This document shows, piece by piece, positions 46,034 through 55,287 of a DNA stretch of 64,000 nt. The stretch spans positions 62,001-126,000 of the forward strand of contig NZ_SLZN01000005.1 in assembly GCF_004346035.1 (NCBI RefSeq). Reading direction: 5' to 3'. The notes beneath the pieces are model-generated. The model was not told the origin of the DNA, made no database searches, and worked only from the letters and a program-made list of their open reading frames with translations. Source of the DNA: Acidomonas methanolica. Its GTDB lineage: Bacteria; Pseudomonadota; Alphaproteobacteria; Acetobacterales; Acetobacteraceae. The stretch's first letter is position 1; every line of letters begins with the position of its first letter. A program made the position numbers and the translations under genes.

Positions 46034-46043
46034 CTAACGTTTG
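46034..46043. promoter_or_regulatory. CNAACGTTNG-type palindrome, fatty-acid regulon site 2
   Basis: CTAACGTTTG lies 60 bp upstream of the fadA start, a good place for a repressor site of the fadA-fadB-fadE operon. It shares the AACGTT core and flanking C/G with the sites at 39505, 46260 and 50390. Confidence 0.55.
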
Positions 46044-46259
46044 TAAGTCCAGCCCTCATGTTCCCACTTCCCTATCGAATAATGAGTCGAACGCCCGAAG
46101 CAAAGACGCTTTATGTCGATTACACGATTCGTTGATCACCTTCCGCGGCTTGAGCCACCCACGCCATATGCGGCAAAAGTCAGTAAAAATCATGCATTAT
46201 CAATATATTGGCTTAAATCCGCGCCATCTTCCGCCGCCGAGCCGGCGCAAAAAAAGAAT

Positions 46260-46269
46260 TGAACGTTCG
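46260..46269. promoter_or_regulatory. CNAACGTTNG-type palindrome, fatty-acid regulon site 3
   Basis: TGAACGTTCG, with a perfect GAACGTTC palindrome, lies in the AT-rich part of the same spacer, 326 bp upstream of the ETF-QO start. The outer base differs from the other three sites, so this is the weakest of the four. Confidence 0.4.
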
Positions 46270-46594
46270 TTAGATTCGCGCACCGCCACCGCCAAAAAAC
46301 AACCTCCCCGGCGAGACGGACAGAGTCTCTTCCTTGCCCCCACAAGACGGATCGGGGAGGAGTAAAGAACGATCTCAAACATGTGAGGACAAGACCTTCT
46401 CAAAAAATAATCCTTTCCTATCAAATATCTATCCGAAAATCCCGCGTCCATCCCTCTCCGAGCCTCCGCCCGCACCCCGCGCAAATGTACCTATCGACTG
46501 TTCGAAAGCACGCGACGGCGATATACAGACCCCCGCCGAGGCCCTTAACCGCGCCCCGCACCCTGTCGAGACTCGTACCATCCGGAGAAGCTGC

Positions 46595-48226
46595 ATGACC
46601 GAACGGGAGACCATGACGTTCGATGTCCTCATCGTCGGTGGAGGGCCGTCCGGCCTCGCGGCGGCGATCCGGCTCAAGCAGCTCCTGCCCGACCTCGCCG
46701 TCTGCCTGGTCGAGAAAGGCAGCGAGATCGGCGCCCATATCGTGTCGGGCGCCGTCATCGACCCCCACGCCCTGGGGGAACTCCTCCCGGACTGGCGCGA
46801 TCGCGACTCCCCGCTCACGACGCCGGTCACGGATGAGGACATGTACTACCTCACGCAGAACCGGGCCTTTCGCGTGCCGGCCCTCGGCCTGCTGATGCCG
46901 CATCTCGCCAATCACGGAAATTTCGTCATCAGCCTCGGCGATTTCTGCCGCTGGCTCGCCGCACAGGCGGAGCAGCTCGGCGTCGAGATCTATCCCGGAT
47001 TCGCCGCGGCGGACGTGCTGATCGAGGAGGGCCGCGTCGCCGGCGTGCTCACGGGCGACATGGGCATCACCCGCGCGGGCGAAGAGGGGCCGAACTACGC
47101 GCCGGGGATGGAACTCCGCGCGACCTATACGCTCTTCGCCGAAGGATGCCGCGGCTCGCTCACCAAGACGCTCATGGCCCGCTACGCCCTGCGCGAGGGC
47201 GCCGATCCCCAGACCTACGGGCTCGGCATCAAGGAGGTCTGGGAAATCCCGGCGGACCGGCACCGGCCGGGCCACGTCGTGCACAGCTTCGGCTGGCCGC
47301 TGGACGATCACACCTATGGCGGCGCATGGCTCTACCATTTCGGCAGGAATCTCGTCTCCTACGGCTTCGTGACGGGGCTCGCCTACAGCAACCCGTGGCT
47401 GTCGCCCTATGACGAAATGCAACGCACCAAGCTGCACCCGCTCTTCCGCCCCATTTTCGAGGGCGGACGCCGCCTGATCTACGGCGCGCGCGCCCTGTCC
47501 GAAGGCGGCCTGCAATCCATTCCGCGCCTCACCTTCCCCGGCGGCGCGCTGGTCGGCGACGCGGCGGGATTCCTCAACACGCCGAAAATCAAGGGCACGC
47601 ATACCGCGATGAAATCGGGCATGCTCGCCGCCGAGGCGATTGCCGACGCCCTTGCGGGGAAGGAAGCGGAACCCGTGTCCTACACGGCGCGTTTCCGTTC
47701 CTCCTGGCTGCACGAGGAGTTGCATGGCGCGCGCAACATCCGCCCGGCCTTCGCGAAATGGGGGACGCGGCGCGGCGCGCTCTATGCGGGATTCGACGCG
47801 GCCCTCCTGCGTGGACGCGCCCCATGGACCCTGCATTTCACCCATGGCGACAACGAGGCGCTCGCCCCGGCCGCATCTTCTCCGAAGCCCGCCTATCCGA
47901 AGCCGGACGGCAAGATCACGTTCGACAAGCTGTCCTCGGTCTTCCTGTCGAACACCAATCACGAGGAAGACCAGCCGGTCCATCTCAGGCTGCGCGACCC
48001 GGATCTGTGGCGGCCCGTCAACTGGGACCGGTTCCGCGCGCCCGAGAGCCGCTATTGCCCGGCCGGCGTGTACGAGGTAGCCGATGCGGAGACGGAACCA
48101 AGGCTCGTGATCAACGCGCAGAATTGCGTTCACTGCAAGACCTGCGACATCAAGGACCCGGACCAGAACATCGACTGGCGCACGCCGGAAGGCGGCGGCG
48201 GTCCGAACTACCCCGGCGGCATGTAG
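46595..48226 (+). CDS. Electron-transfer flavoprotein:ubiquinone oxidoreductase
   Basis: 543-aa membrane-associated flavoprotein that moves electrons from reduced ETF to ubiquinone. FAD loop [18 protein letters not shown], the family segment [40 protein letters not shown], and the C-terminal [4Fe-4S] ligands YCPAGVYE plus [12 protein letters not shown] are all intact. ATG 46595 follows GGAGAAG at 5-6 nt. Links the acyl-CoA dehydrogenase and etfBA products to respiration. Confidence 0.95.
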   Translation: MTERETMTFDVLIVGGGPSGLAAAIRLKQLLPDLAVCLVEKGSEIGAHIVSGAVIDPHALGELLPDWRDRDSPLTTPVTDEDMYYLTQNRAFRVPALGLLMPHLANHGNFVISLGDFCRWLAAQAEQLGVEIYPGFAAADVLIEEGRVAGVLTGDMGITRAGEEGPNYAPGMELRATYTLFAEGCRGSLTKTLMARYALREGADPQTYGLGIKEVWEIPADRHRPGHVVHSFGWPLDDHTYGGAWLYHFGRNLVSYGFVTGLAYSNPWLSPYDEMQRTKLHPLFRPIFEGGRRLIYGARALSEGGLQSIPRLTFPGGALVGDAAGFLNTPKIKGTHTAMKSGMLAAEAIADALAGKEAEPVSYTARFRSSWLHEELHGARNIRPAFAKWGTRRGALYAGFDAALLRGRAPWTLHFTHGDNEALAPAASSPKPAYPKPDGKITFDKLSSVFLSNTNHEEDQPVHLRLRDPDLWRPVNWDRFRAPESRYCPAGVYEVADAETEPRLVINAQNCVHCKTCDIKDPDQNIDWRTPEGGGGPNYPGGM

Positions 48227-48247
48227 AGGCGCCGGGACTTTCGAGGC

Positions 48248-48284
48248 TCCGGAGCGACATCCGACCGGATGGAATCGCTCCGGA
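48248..48284. repeat. Hairpin 1 between ETF-QO and etfBA
   Basis: Outer stem TCCGGAGCG/CGCTCCGGA (9 bp) and inner stem CATCC/GGATG with loop GACC. It begins 22 bp after the ETF-QO stop. Could act as a terminator or mRNA-stabilising structure; no T-run follows. Confidence 0.6.
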
Positions 48285-48296
48285 CTCAATGATCTG

Positions 48297-48337
48297 GAGC
48301 CCCTCTCCCGCTCCATCGCGGATCGGGAGAGGGGCTC
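48297..48337. repeat. Hairpin 2 between ETF-QO and etfBA (14-bp stem)
   Basis: Perfect 14-bp stem GAGCCCCTCTCCCG/CGGGAGAGGGGCTC with a 13-nt loop, the strongest hairpin seen in the window. It lies 100 bp upstream of etfB and only 12 bp after hairpin 1. It may be a terminator, attenuator or a dispersed palindromic unit; only this copy was found here. Confidence 0.65.
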
Positions 48338-48437
48338 AGGGGTCGTCCCGGCGGGAGGACCCCGGCTTGTCGTTTACGAGGCTGAATCACGCGTCTGGCC
48401 GCTTCAGCCCGAACCCATCGGACTCCAGGGAGGTGTC

Positions 48438-49187
48438 ATGAAAATTCTCGTCCCCATCAAACGCGTCGTGGACTACAACGTGAAGGTCCGCGTCAAGATG
48501 GACGGCTCCGGCGTCGATCTGACCGGCGTGAAGATGTCGATGAACCCCTTCGACGAGATCGCCGTCGAGGAGGCCATCCGCCTCCGCGAGAAAGGCGCCG
48601 CCACGGAGGTCGTCGTCGTGTCCGTCGGCGTCGCGCAGGCCGCCGACACGCTGCGGACGGCAATGGCCATGGGCGCGGACCGCGCGATTCTCGTCCAGTC
48701 CGAGGAAAGCCCGGAGCCGCTCGCCGTCGCCAAGATCCTCAAGGCGCTCGTCACGCGCGAATCGCCCGATCTCGTCATCCTCGGCAAACAGGCCATCGAC
48801 GACGACATGAACGCGACGGGCCAGATGCTCGCCGGCCTGCTCGACTGGCCGCAGGCGACCTTCGCCAGCAAGATCGAGAAAACCGGCGACGGCATCGAGG
48901 TCACGCGCGAGGTCGATGGCGGCTCCGAGACGCTCGCCCTCGCCCTGCCGGCCGTCGTGACGGCCGATCTGCGCCTCAACGAGCCGCGCTACGCGTCGCT
49001 GCCCAACATCATGAAGGCGAAGAAAAAGCCGCTCGAAACCCTTCAGGCCGCCGATCTCGGCGTCGATATGGGCCGCCGCCTGACCGTCGTGTCCGTCGCG
49101 GAACCCCCGGGCCGCAAGGCAGGCGTCAAGGTCGGCAGCGCCGCCGAACTCGTCGAGAAACTGCGCAACGAAGCCAAGGTGATCTGA
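48438..49187 (+). CDS. etfB: Electron-transfer flavoprotein beta subunit
   Basis: 249-aa AMP-binding subunit of ETF. Starts [19 protein letters not shown], carries [16 protein letters not shown] and the recognition-loop segment [23 protein letters not shown], with no gaps. GGGAGG lies just before ATG 48438. Three bases separate it from etfA. Accepts electrons from acyl-CoA dehydrogenases. Confidence 0.96.
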   Translation: MKILVPIKRVVDYNVKVRVKMDGSGVDLTGVKMSMNPFDEIAVEEAIRLREKGAATEVVVVSVGVAQAADTLRTAMAMGADRAILVQSEESPEPLAVAKILKALVTRESPDLVILGKQAIDDDMNATGQMLAGLLDWPQATFASKIEKTGDGIEVTREVDGGSETLALALPAVVTADLRLNEPRYASLPNIMKAKKKPLETLQAADLGVDMGRRLTVVSVAEPPGRKAGVKVGSAAELVEKLRNEAKVI

Positions 49188-49190
49188 CTC

Positions 49191-50126
49191 ATGACCGCAC
49201 TCGTCCTTCTGGATGCCGAAGGCGGCTCCATCCTCCAGACCTCCCGCTCCGCCATCGCGGCGGCGGCCAGGCTCGGCGAGATCGACGCCCTCGTGATCGG
49301 CAGCCCCGACACGATCGAGGCCGCCGCCGCGGACGCCGCGCGGATTCCCGGCCTCCGCAAGGTGCTGACGGCCGCCTCCGACGCCTTCGCGCACAGCCTC
49401 GCCGAACCGCTGGCCGCCCTGATCGTCTCGCTCGCGCCGTCCTACGACCATATTGTCGCGGCCTCGACCGCCATCGGCAAGAACGCGCTTCCCCGCGCGG
49501 CCGCCCTGCTCGACGTGCAGATCATTCCCGACGTGATGGAAATCGTGGACGCGGAGACATTCGTGCGTCCGATCTTCGCCGGCAATGCGATCGTCACGCT
49601 GCGCTCGTCGGACGCAAAGAAAGTCCTGACCATCCGCACCACGAATTTCGACCCCGCTCCCGCCGAGGGCGGCAGCGCGCCGATCGAATCCGTCGCCGCG
49701 CCCGCCCATGCGGACACGTCGCGCTTCGTTTCGGAGGCGCATTCCGAGAGCGGCCGCCCGCAGCTCGAAACCGCGCGCATCATCGTCTCCGGCGGCCGCG
49801 GCATGCAAAGCGCCGAGGGCTTCAAGATCCTCGATCCCCTCGCCGACAAGCTGGGCGCCGCCATCGGCGCGTCGCGAGTCGCCGTCGATTCGGGCTTCGT
49901 GCCCAACGATTATCAGGTGGGCCAGACCGGCAAGATCGTGGCGCCGGATCTCTACATCGCCTGCGGCATTTCGGGCGCGATCCAGCATCTCGCCGGCATG
50001 AAGGACAGCAAGGTCATCGTCGCGATCAACAAGGACGAGGACGCGCCGATCTTCCAGGTCGCCGATTACGGCATCGTCGGCGATCTCTTCACCGTGGTGC
50101 CCGAGCTGGAAAAAGCGCTCGGCTGA
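49191..50126 (+). CDS. etfA: Electron-transfer flavoprotein alpha subunit
   Basis: 311-aa FAD-binding subunit. The C-terminal FAD domain shows [54 protein letters not shown] and [20 protein letters not shown], the family signature. Translationally close to etfB. Forms the heterodimer oxidised by the ETF-QO encoded just upstream. Confidence 0.96.
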   Translation: MTALVLLDAEGGSILQTSRSAIAAAARLGEIDALVIGSPDTIEAAAADAARIPGLRKVLTAASDAFAHSLAEPLAALIVSLAPSYDHIVAASTAIGKNALPRAAALLDVQIIPDVMEIVDAETFVRPIFAGNAIVTLRSSDAKKVLTIRTTNFDPAPAEGGSAPIESVAAPAHADTSRFVSEAHSESGRPQLETARIIVSGGRGMQSAEGFKILDPLADKLGAAIGASRVAVDSGFVPNDYQVGQTGKIVAPDLYIACGISGAIQHLAGMKDSKVIVAINKDEDAPIFQVADYGIVGDLFTVVPELEKALG

Positions 50127-50143
50127 GCAACGTCTCCCAACAT

Positions 50144-50183
50144 ATGGGCCGGTTGCCCGCGCGCGACGCGGCGTCCGGCCCAT
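50144..50183. terminator. Hairpin after etfBA, candidate terminator
   Basis: Perfect 9-bp stem ATGGGCCGG/CCGGCCCAT with a long GC-rich loop, 17 bp after the etfA stop and followed by a smaller CCC-GAAA-GGG hairpin. It separates etfBA from fadL. No clear T-run. Confidence 0.5.
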
Positions 50184-50388
50184 CCTCGCCCGAAAGGGCC
50201 GGGACAGGCGCGCCGCCGCGTTCATGATTCTAACAACCGCTCGCTTCATATAAGGGCGTCAATCAAGAGAGTGTGAAGCCGAGGAAGGCAGTTTCGGCCC
50301 GCCGGTTTCTTGCACAATGTTCATCTGCGGCTCATAATTCGCACATCGCTTGACTCCAGTCAGAGGATCAATGCCCTCCAATAGACTA

Positions 50389-50400
50389 CCAAACGTTTGG
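50389..50400. promoter_or_regulatory. Perfect CCAAACGTTTGG palindrome, fatty-acid regulon site 4
   Basis: A perfect 12-bp palindrome 38 bp upstream of the fadL start and just before its ribosome site, the best of the four CNAACGTTNG sites. The remainder of the 50127-50437 gap holds the etfBA terminator-like hairpin and nothing else recognised. Confidence 0.65.
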
Positions 50401-50437
50401 TTTGATCCAACGCGGTCATCTCCAGGAGGCGATTACG

Positions 50438-51745
50438 ATGATGATGAAAACAACCTCCCGTTCCGCGACCTGCGGCGCCCTGACCGCCCTCTCCCTGCTC
50501 GTGCCGCTCCGCTCGGCCCTGGCCTCCGGCTTCGCCCTGCGCGAGACCGACGCCATGTCCGTCGGCAGCGCCTATATCGGCGGCGTCAGCCGCGCGAATG
50601 ACGCCGCCACCGTCGTCCTCAATCCGGCCGGCATGTCTTTCCTCGACCACAGCGAGATCGAGAACAATCTGTTCTACGCCGATCCCAACGCCCGCTTCCG
50701 CGGCCAGAACTTCATGGGCCCCGGAGTCACGACCTCTGGCGTGCAAGGCAATCGCGGCATCACCGACGCCGCCACGGGCGCGGCCTACGGCGTCTGGAAG
50801 ATCAATTCCCGCTGGGCCGTCGGTTACGGATTCTACACCCCGTACGGCCAGCGCGCGAACTATCCCCAGAACTGGGTCGGCCGCTACCAGAGCCTCGTGA
50901 CCTCCATCACCGATTACGAACTGTCGGTCATGGCGTCCTATCGCGTCACCAAACGGCTCTCCATCGGCGCGGGTCCCCGGCTCGGCTATCTCGCCGGACG
51001 TTTCACGCAAGCGGTCAATCTCGGCCCGATCAACACCATCTTCGGCGACACGACCGCGGACCTGACCGCCAACGCCTTCGCGTTCGGCTATGACGTCGGG
51101 GCGATCTACAAGGTGGACGACGCGACCCAGATCGGCGTCAACTACCAGTCGCGCATGAGTTACAACATGTCGTCGCGCACGAAATTCTCGCCCCCGCCGG
51201 CCCTCGCCGCCATTTCCTCGATCAACAACCTGCTCATCGCCGAAAGCGGCCACGGCTCGCTTCAGGTCACGCTGCCCGACAGTGTCTCGTTCGGTATTAC
51301 CCGCGTCCTCTCGCCCCGCTGGACCCTGATGCTCGAAGGCCAGTGGACGCACTGGTCCCTCATCCAGTCGCTGAACAACATCTCCGATCACGGGGGCGCG
51401 AACACCACGGTGCCGGTCGGCTGGCGCAACACGTGGTTCGGCGGCATATCGGCGACCTACAAGGTTTCGAACGCCATTCTGCTCCGCGGCGGCGTGAGCT
51501 ACGACGAAAGCCCGGCGACCCTCGCCAACCGCAACACCCGCACGCCTGACACCAATCGTTTCGATCTCGGCTTCGGCGTCGATTACCGTCCGTTCGATCG
51601 CGTCACCGTGACGCTCGGATACGCGCATATCTTCGGCACGAACCCCCATATCGACAACAGCGCCTCGAACATGTCGGGCCGAATCGTCGGCGTCTACAAC
51701 GACTACGCCAACGTCGTCGTGATCGGCACGCATCTGCGTTTCTGA
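50438..51745 (+). CDS. fadL: FadL-type outer-membrane fatty-acid transporter
   Basis: 435-aa outer-membrane protein of the FadL/TodX family. Signal peptide ends near ALASGF; the mature start SGFALRETDAMSVGSAYIGG and NDAATVVLNPAGMSFLDHSEIE are family hallmarks of the hatch domain; beta-strands continue to a terminal HLRF. The ATG at 50438 is the first of three in a row, after GGAGG at 7-8 nt. It would bring long-chain fatty acids to FadD, encoded next. Confidence 0.94.
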   Translation: MMMKTTSRSATCGALTALSLLVPLRSALASGFALRETDAMSVGSAYIGGVSRANDAATVVLNPAGMSFLDHSEIENNLFYADPNARFRGQNFMGPGVTTSGVQGNRGITDAATGAAYGVWKINSRWAVGYGFYTPYGQRANYPQNWVGRYQSLVTSITDYELSVMASYRVTKRLSIGAGPRLGYLAGRFTQAVNLGPINTIFGDTTADLTANAFAFGYDVGAIYKVDDATQIGVNYQSRMSYNMSSRTKFSPPPALAAISSINNLLIAESGHGSLQVTLPDSVSFGITRVLSPRWTLMLEGQWTHWSLIQSLNNISDHGGANTTVPVGWRNTWFGGISATYKVSNAILLRGGVSYDESPATLANRNTRTPDTNRFDLGFGVDYRPFDRVTVTLGYAHIFGTNPHIDNSASNMSGRIVGVYNDYANVVVIGTHLRF

Positions 51746-51823
51746 CCTTCATCTTCCTCGCGATGTCGGCCGGGCCGCCCGCAAGAGGTCCAGCCGACCC
51801 TCTCGCCACCGAAAGACTTCCCG

Positions 51824-53485
51824 ATGAACACCATGACCAGCACGACGATCCCGCGAGAGTCCTCTCCCGACGCCCTGCCCCGAGACCTCTTCGCCCTGCT
51901 CGACGGCACCGCCGCCCAGCGCCCCGACGCACGCGCGCTCGATTTCATGGGCAGGACGATGACCTATCGCGAGTTGCACCGCACGGTGGAACGCGTGGCC
52001 GCCGGTCTCCAGGATCTGGGCGTGAAAAAGGGGGACCGTGTCGGCCTGTCATTGCCGAACACCCCCTATTCCGTGATCTTCTTTTTCGCCGTGCAGCGGC
52101 TGGGCGCGATCGTCGTCAATCTCAACCCGCTCTATGTTCAGCACGAGGTGAAGCAGATTCTCATCGCCTCCGGCGTCTCGGTCCTCGTGCTTTCGGATCT
52201 CAAGGCGATCGCCCAGGGCACGTTCCTCGCGACGGAAAAGACGCAGGTCCGCCATATCGTCGTCTGCCCGTTCGCCGCCGCGCTCCCGCCGGTGAAATCC
52301 ATCCTCTTCCGGATCGCCAAGGCCAAGGACATCTGGCGCGTCCCCGAGGACGAGCGGATCGTCCCCTATTCCGTCCTGGCCCGCAGCGATTCGACATTGC
52401 GGCCGGTCGCGATCGACCCGTCGCGCGATGTCGCGGTCCTTCAGTTCACCGGCGGCACGACCGGCACGCCCAAGGCCGCCATGCTGACGCACGGCAATCT
52501 CCTGTCCAACATCCAGCAGGTGCAGGGCATGGTCCGGGAGGCGCTGGCCCAGCCCCCGGTCACGCTCGGCATCCTGCCGCTCTTCCATGTGTTCGCGCTG
52601 ATGGCGGTCATGCTGCTGACGGTCGTGGCAGGCGGCGAAATCGTCCTCCTCCCCCGCTTCGACGCGAAGACGACCCTCGGCACGCTGCGCCGCACCCGGG
52701 TCTCCATCCTTCCCGCGGTGCCGACGATCCTCACGGCGCTCCTGCGGGAAAAGGCACTCACCCCCGATCTCTTCACGCATATGCGCGCCGTGATCTCGGG
52801 CGGCGCGCCCTTGCCGGTCGCGCTGAGAAAGCGCTTCGAGGAAACCGCCCGATGCCCCGTCGTGGAAGGGTACGGCCTCAGCGAGACCTCGCCGGTGCTG
52901 ACCCTCAACCCGCTGGGCGCCGTGCGCGACGGCTCCTGCGGCAAGATCGTGATGAACACCGATCTGCAGATCCGCAGCCTCGATAACGTGGCCGAGCAGG
53001 TGCCCCAGGGCCAGAAGGGCGAGGTCTGCGTCCGCGGCCCGCAGGTGATGCCCGGCTACTGGCGCGGCGACGAGATCGCATCCCCCTTCACCGAAGACGG
53101 CTATTTCCGCACCGGCGACGTCGGCTATGTCGATGCGGACGGGTATCTCTTCCTCGTCGACCGGCTGAAGGACATCATCATCTGCGGCGGCTACAACGTC
53201 TACCCGCACGCGATCGAGGAAGCGCTGCACAAGCACCCCGCCGTGCTGGAGACCATCGTCCTGGGCGTGCCCGACTCCTATCGCGGCCAGGCGCCGAAAG
53301 CCTTCGTCGTTCTGCGGCCCGGCGCCCGGGCGACGGCCGAGGAACTCGCCACGCATCTGGAGGAGTATCTCTCGAAGATCGAACGCCCGAAGGAAATCGT
53401 CTTCCGCGACACGCTGCCCAAGACGCTCATCGGGAAGCTCTCCCGCAAGGATCTGATGATTCAGGAAGGTCTCACCTCCTCCTGA
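51824..53485 (+). CDS. fadD: Long-chain acyl-CoA synthetase
   Basis: 553-aa AMP-forming ligase. P-loop-like LQFTGGTTGTPKAAMLTHGN, A5 motif VEGYGLSETSP, A7 YFRTGDVGYVDADGYL, A8 DRLKDIIICGGYNVYP and the C-terminal catalytic Lys in PKTLIGKLSRKDL are all present. Activates fatty acids delivered by FadL. Its stop TGA directly abuts the TCA (stop on the other strand) of the convergent lipase. Confidence 0.93.
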   Translation: MNTMTSTTIPRESSPDALPRDLFALLDGTAAQRPDARALDFMGRTMTYRELHRTVERVAAGLQDLGVKKGDRVGLSLPNTPYSVIFFFAVQRLGAIVVNLNPLYVQHEVKQILIASGVSVLVLSDLKAIAQGTFLATEKTQVRHIVVCPFAAALPPVKSILFRIAKAKDIWRVPEDERIVPYSVLARSDSTLRPVAIDPSRDVAVLQFTGGTTGTPKAAMLTHGNLLSNIQQVQGMVREALAQPPVTLGILPLFHVFALMAVMLLTVVAGGEIVLLPRFDAKTTLGTLRRTRVSILPAVPTILTALLREKALTPDLFTHMRAVISGGAPLPVALRKRFEETARCPVVEGYGLSETSPVLTLNPLGAVRDGSCGKIVMNTDLQIRSLDNVAEQVPQGQKGEVCVRGPQVMPGYWRGDEIASPFTEDGYFRTGDVGYVDADGYLFLVDRLKDIIICGGYNVYPHAIEEALHKHPAVLETIVLGVPDSYRGQAPKAFVVLRPGARATAEELATHLEEYLSKIERPKEIVFRDTLPKTLIGKLSRKDLMIQEGLTSS

Positions 53486-54334
53486 TCACCTCTCCCGGAC
53501 CGGGCCGGACAGCCACGCCTCCAGCGTCTCGAAAACGATCTCCCCCGCAGGGGGAGGTTCGTTGAAGATCTCGTGGTAGAGCCCCTCGAAAAGATGCAGC
53601 TCCACACGGCCAGCCGGAGCGGCGGCGGCGAAATCGATGCTGCCCTGAGGATCGACGACCCGGTCGGCCCCCGCCGCCAGCAGCAGGGTGGGCACATCCA
53701 GCGCGGGCGCGTCACGAATGCACGCCTCTCCGGCCCGGAGAAAATAATCGACCAGCGACAGGGTGATCCATCCCGTCCCGAGCGGATCGCTCCGCGCGGC
53801 CTGCCCGAAAGCGGCGTCATGCGACAAATCGGCCGGAGAAATGCCCGCGCGGAGCGGCAGACCAGGCACGACGCGGGCAAGCAGCCGCGCCACATGGCTC
53901 AGCGCGCGGCCGACGGGTAGACGCAGGGCGGGCGAGCTGAGAATCAGGCGGGGCGGGGCGACACGCCCGTCCAGCACGGCCCGGGCCGCCGTCAACCCGC
54001 CCATGCTATGCCCGAACAGCAACGGCTCATGCGGCAATTCCTGCGCGAAGGCGCGATAGACCGTCGTCAGATCGCGCGGCAGATCGTCGAGACGACGGAT
54101 CGCCCCGCGCCGCCCGGGAGAAAGGCCATGCCCCCGATGATCGTAACTTCTGACCGCATAACCGCGCGCGCGGAACCACGCCGCCAGATGGGCATAACGG
54201 CCGCTATGTTCCCCATAGCCATGGACGAGCAGAACGCCGCGCTCCGCGCCCGGAAGCGGCCAGTCCCGCCGGGCGAGCGCCACGCCATCCTCCATCACCT
54301 GCCGGTCAACTCGTCCCGGATCGTCTTCAGCCAT
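53486..54334 (-). CDS. Alpha/beta hydrolase, monoacylglycerol lipase-like
   Basis: 282-aa serine hydrolase of the Hydrolase_4 group. LLVHGYGEHSGRYAHLA carries the oxyanion HG motif, YDHRGHGLSPGRRG follows, the nucleophile elbow is GHSMGG, and LLLAAGADRVVD plus GLYHEIFNEP give Asp and His. These features match monoglyceride lipases/lysophospholipases, so it may release fatty acid for the neighbouring FadD. ATG 54334 chosen; codons further upstream run into the dispersed repeat. Confidence 0.88.
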   Translation of the reverse strand: MAEDDPGRVDRQVMEDGVALARRDWPLPGAERGVLLVHGYGEHSGRYAHLAAWFRARGYAVRSYDHRGHGLSPGRRGAIRRLDDLPRDLTTVYRAFAQELPHEPLLFGHSMGGLTAARAVLDGRVAPPRLILSSPALRLPVGRALSHVARLLARVVPGLPLRAGISPADLSHDAAFGQAARSDPLGTGWITLSLVDYFLRAGEACIRDAPALDVPTLLLAAGADRVVDPQGSIDFAAAAPAGRVELHLFEGLYHEIFNEPPPAGEIVFETLEAWLSGPVRER

Positions 54335-54456
54335 GCGTCGACCGCCCTTCGAACCCGTCCCCGGAGCGGCAAGACCGCGCTCACGCGGCGATGCCTCCTT
54401 ATTACGCGGCCGGGAGGCGCGCTTCAAGGTTCGGGGGGCGACGGTCAGGAAACAGC

Positions 54457-54571
54457 GTTCTTTTTTGAAAAAAGAACCAAAAAACTTTTTCGACCTGCGG
54501 TACAGTCCCCCGGTGACGCTCCGCCGCCAAAGGATCAAAATCTTTTTGCTTCTTTTTCTGGAGAACAAGAA
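54457..54571 (+). repeat. Dispersed ~115-bp palindromic repeat, copy 2
   Basis: Same orientation and layout as the copy at 3314-3429. The first 40 bases are identical, the middle shares GTGACGCTCC and CAAAG-ATCAAAA blocks, and the right hairpin has one mismatch (TTCTTTTTC/GAACAAGAA around TGGA). It lies between the divergent lipase and histidine phosphatase genes. Confidence 0.85.
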
Positions 54572-54627
54572 GGCCATCCCCACCGGCAACCGGAACAGCC
54601 CATATTTCTGACATGAGGCAGGTCAAC

Positions 54628-55251
54628 ATGCAGCCTTTTACCGTGATTCTCGTCCGCCATGGCCATGTCGAGGGCATAGAACCGCCGAGATTCCGCGGCA
54701 GGATCGACCTGCCCCTGACCGAACGCGGACGCCGACAGGCCGTCGCCACGGCTGATTTCATTTCATCCCGCTGGACGGCATCCGCCATTTATTCCAGCCC
54801 GCTGAGCCGGTGCATGGACACCGCCGAAGCCATAGCAAAAAAACAGACCGTTCCCGTGCTCCCCCTGCCGGACCTGCTCGATATCGACTACGGAACATGG
54901 CAGGGCAGGACACGGGATGAGGTCAAATCCGCCGCGCCCGAACTGTTCAAGGCGTGGATGGAGCAGCCTCACCTCACCGTCATCGACAGGGCCGAGACGT
55001 TGCAGGACGTCCAGGCCCGTCTGATCAGGGCCTTCGATCTCATGCGCAGAGCCCATCCCGACGGCACGGTCATCGCGATCGGACATGACAGCACGAACCG
55101 CATCTTCGTGAGCCTGGCCCTCGACCTGTCCCTGTCGCATTACTGGCGTCTCCAGCAAGATCCCTGCGCCATCAACGTCTTGCGCTTCGACGATGCCGGC
55201 AGCCACGTCGTCTCGATCAACCAAACCGCCCATCTGGCCGCCGACCTCTGA
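54628..55251 (+). CDS. Histidine phosphatase family protein
   Basis: 207-aa phosphatase/mutase-fold protein. Catalytic VRHGHVEG (RHG), the second phosphate-pocket Arg in YSSPLSRCMDTAEAI, the acid Glu region is unusual (LLDIDYGTWQG), and the second His is IAIGHDS. Substrate unknown; relatives include alpha-ribazole phosphatase and phosphoglycerate mutase-like enzymes. ATG 54628 has GAGGCAGG upstream; an ATG five codons earlier overlaps that site. Confidence 0.85.
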   Translation: MQPFTVILVRHGHVEGIEPPRFRGRIDLPLTERGRRQAVATADFISSRWTASAIYSSPLSRCMDTAEAIAKKQTVPVLPLPDLLDIDYGTWQGRTRDEVKSAAPELFKAWMEQPHLTVIDRAETLQDVQARLIRAFDLMRRAHPDGTVIAIGHDSTNRIFVSLALDLSLSHYWRLQQDPCAINVLRFDDAGSHVVSINQTAHLAADL

Positions 55252-55287
55252 CGCCCCAACCCGCGCTTTCCTTCCGGCCGATCTCAC

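Larger units (their letters stand above)
45975..46594. promoter_or_regulatory. Divergent promoter region of fadA operon and ETF-QO
   Basis: 620 bp without a credible gene. It holds two CNAACGTTNG-type palindromes (46034-46043 and 46260-46269), an AT-rich stretch around 46180-46270, and a duplicated CTGGGCCTGAA (45992-46002 and 46005-46015) in the fadA leader. The frame open upstream of the ETF-QO start shows no domain and crosses low-complexity DNA, so I do not call it a gene. Confidence 0.55.

Noticed and set aside
46334-46594. Open frame extending ETF-QO 87 codons upstream
   Set aside because: The extension has no similarity to the family, crosses AT-rich promoter DNA with an operator-like site, and a good ribosome site precedes the ATG at 46595.
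54335-54589. N-terminal extension of the lipase through the repeat
   Set aside because: It reads through the dispersed repeat, giving the low-complexity KKFFGSFFKKE peptide; the hydrolase domain starts normally after ATG 54334.
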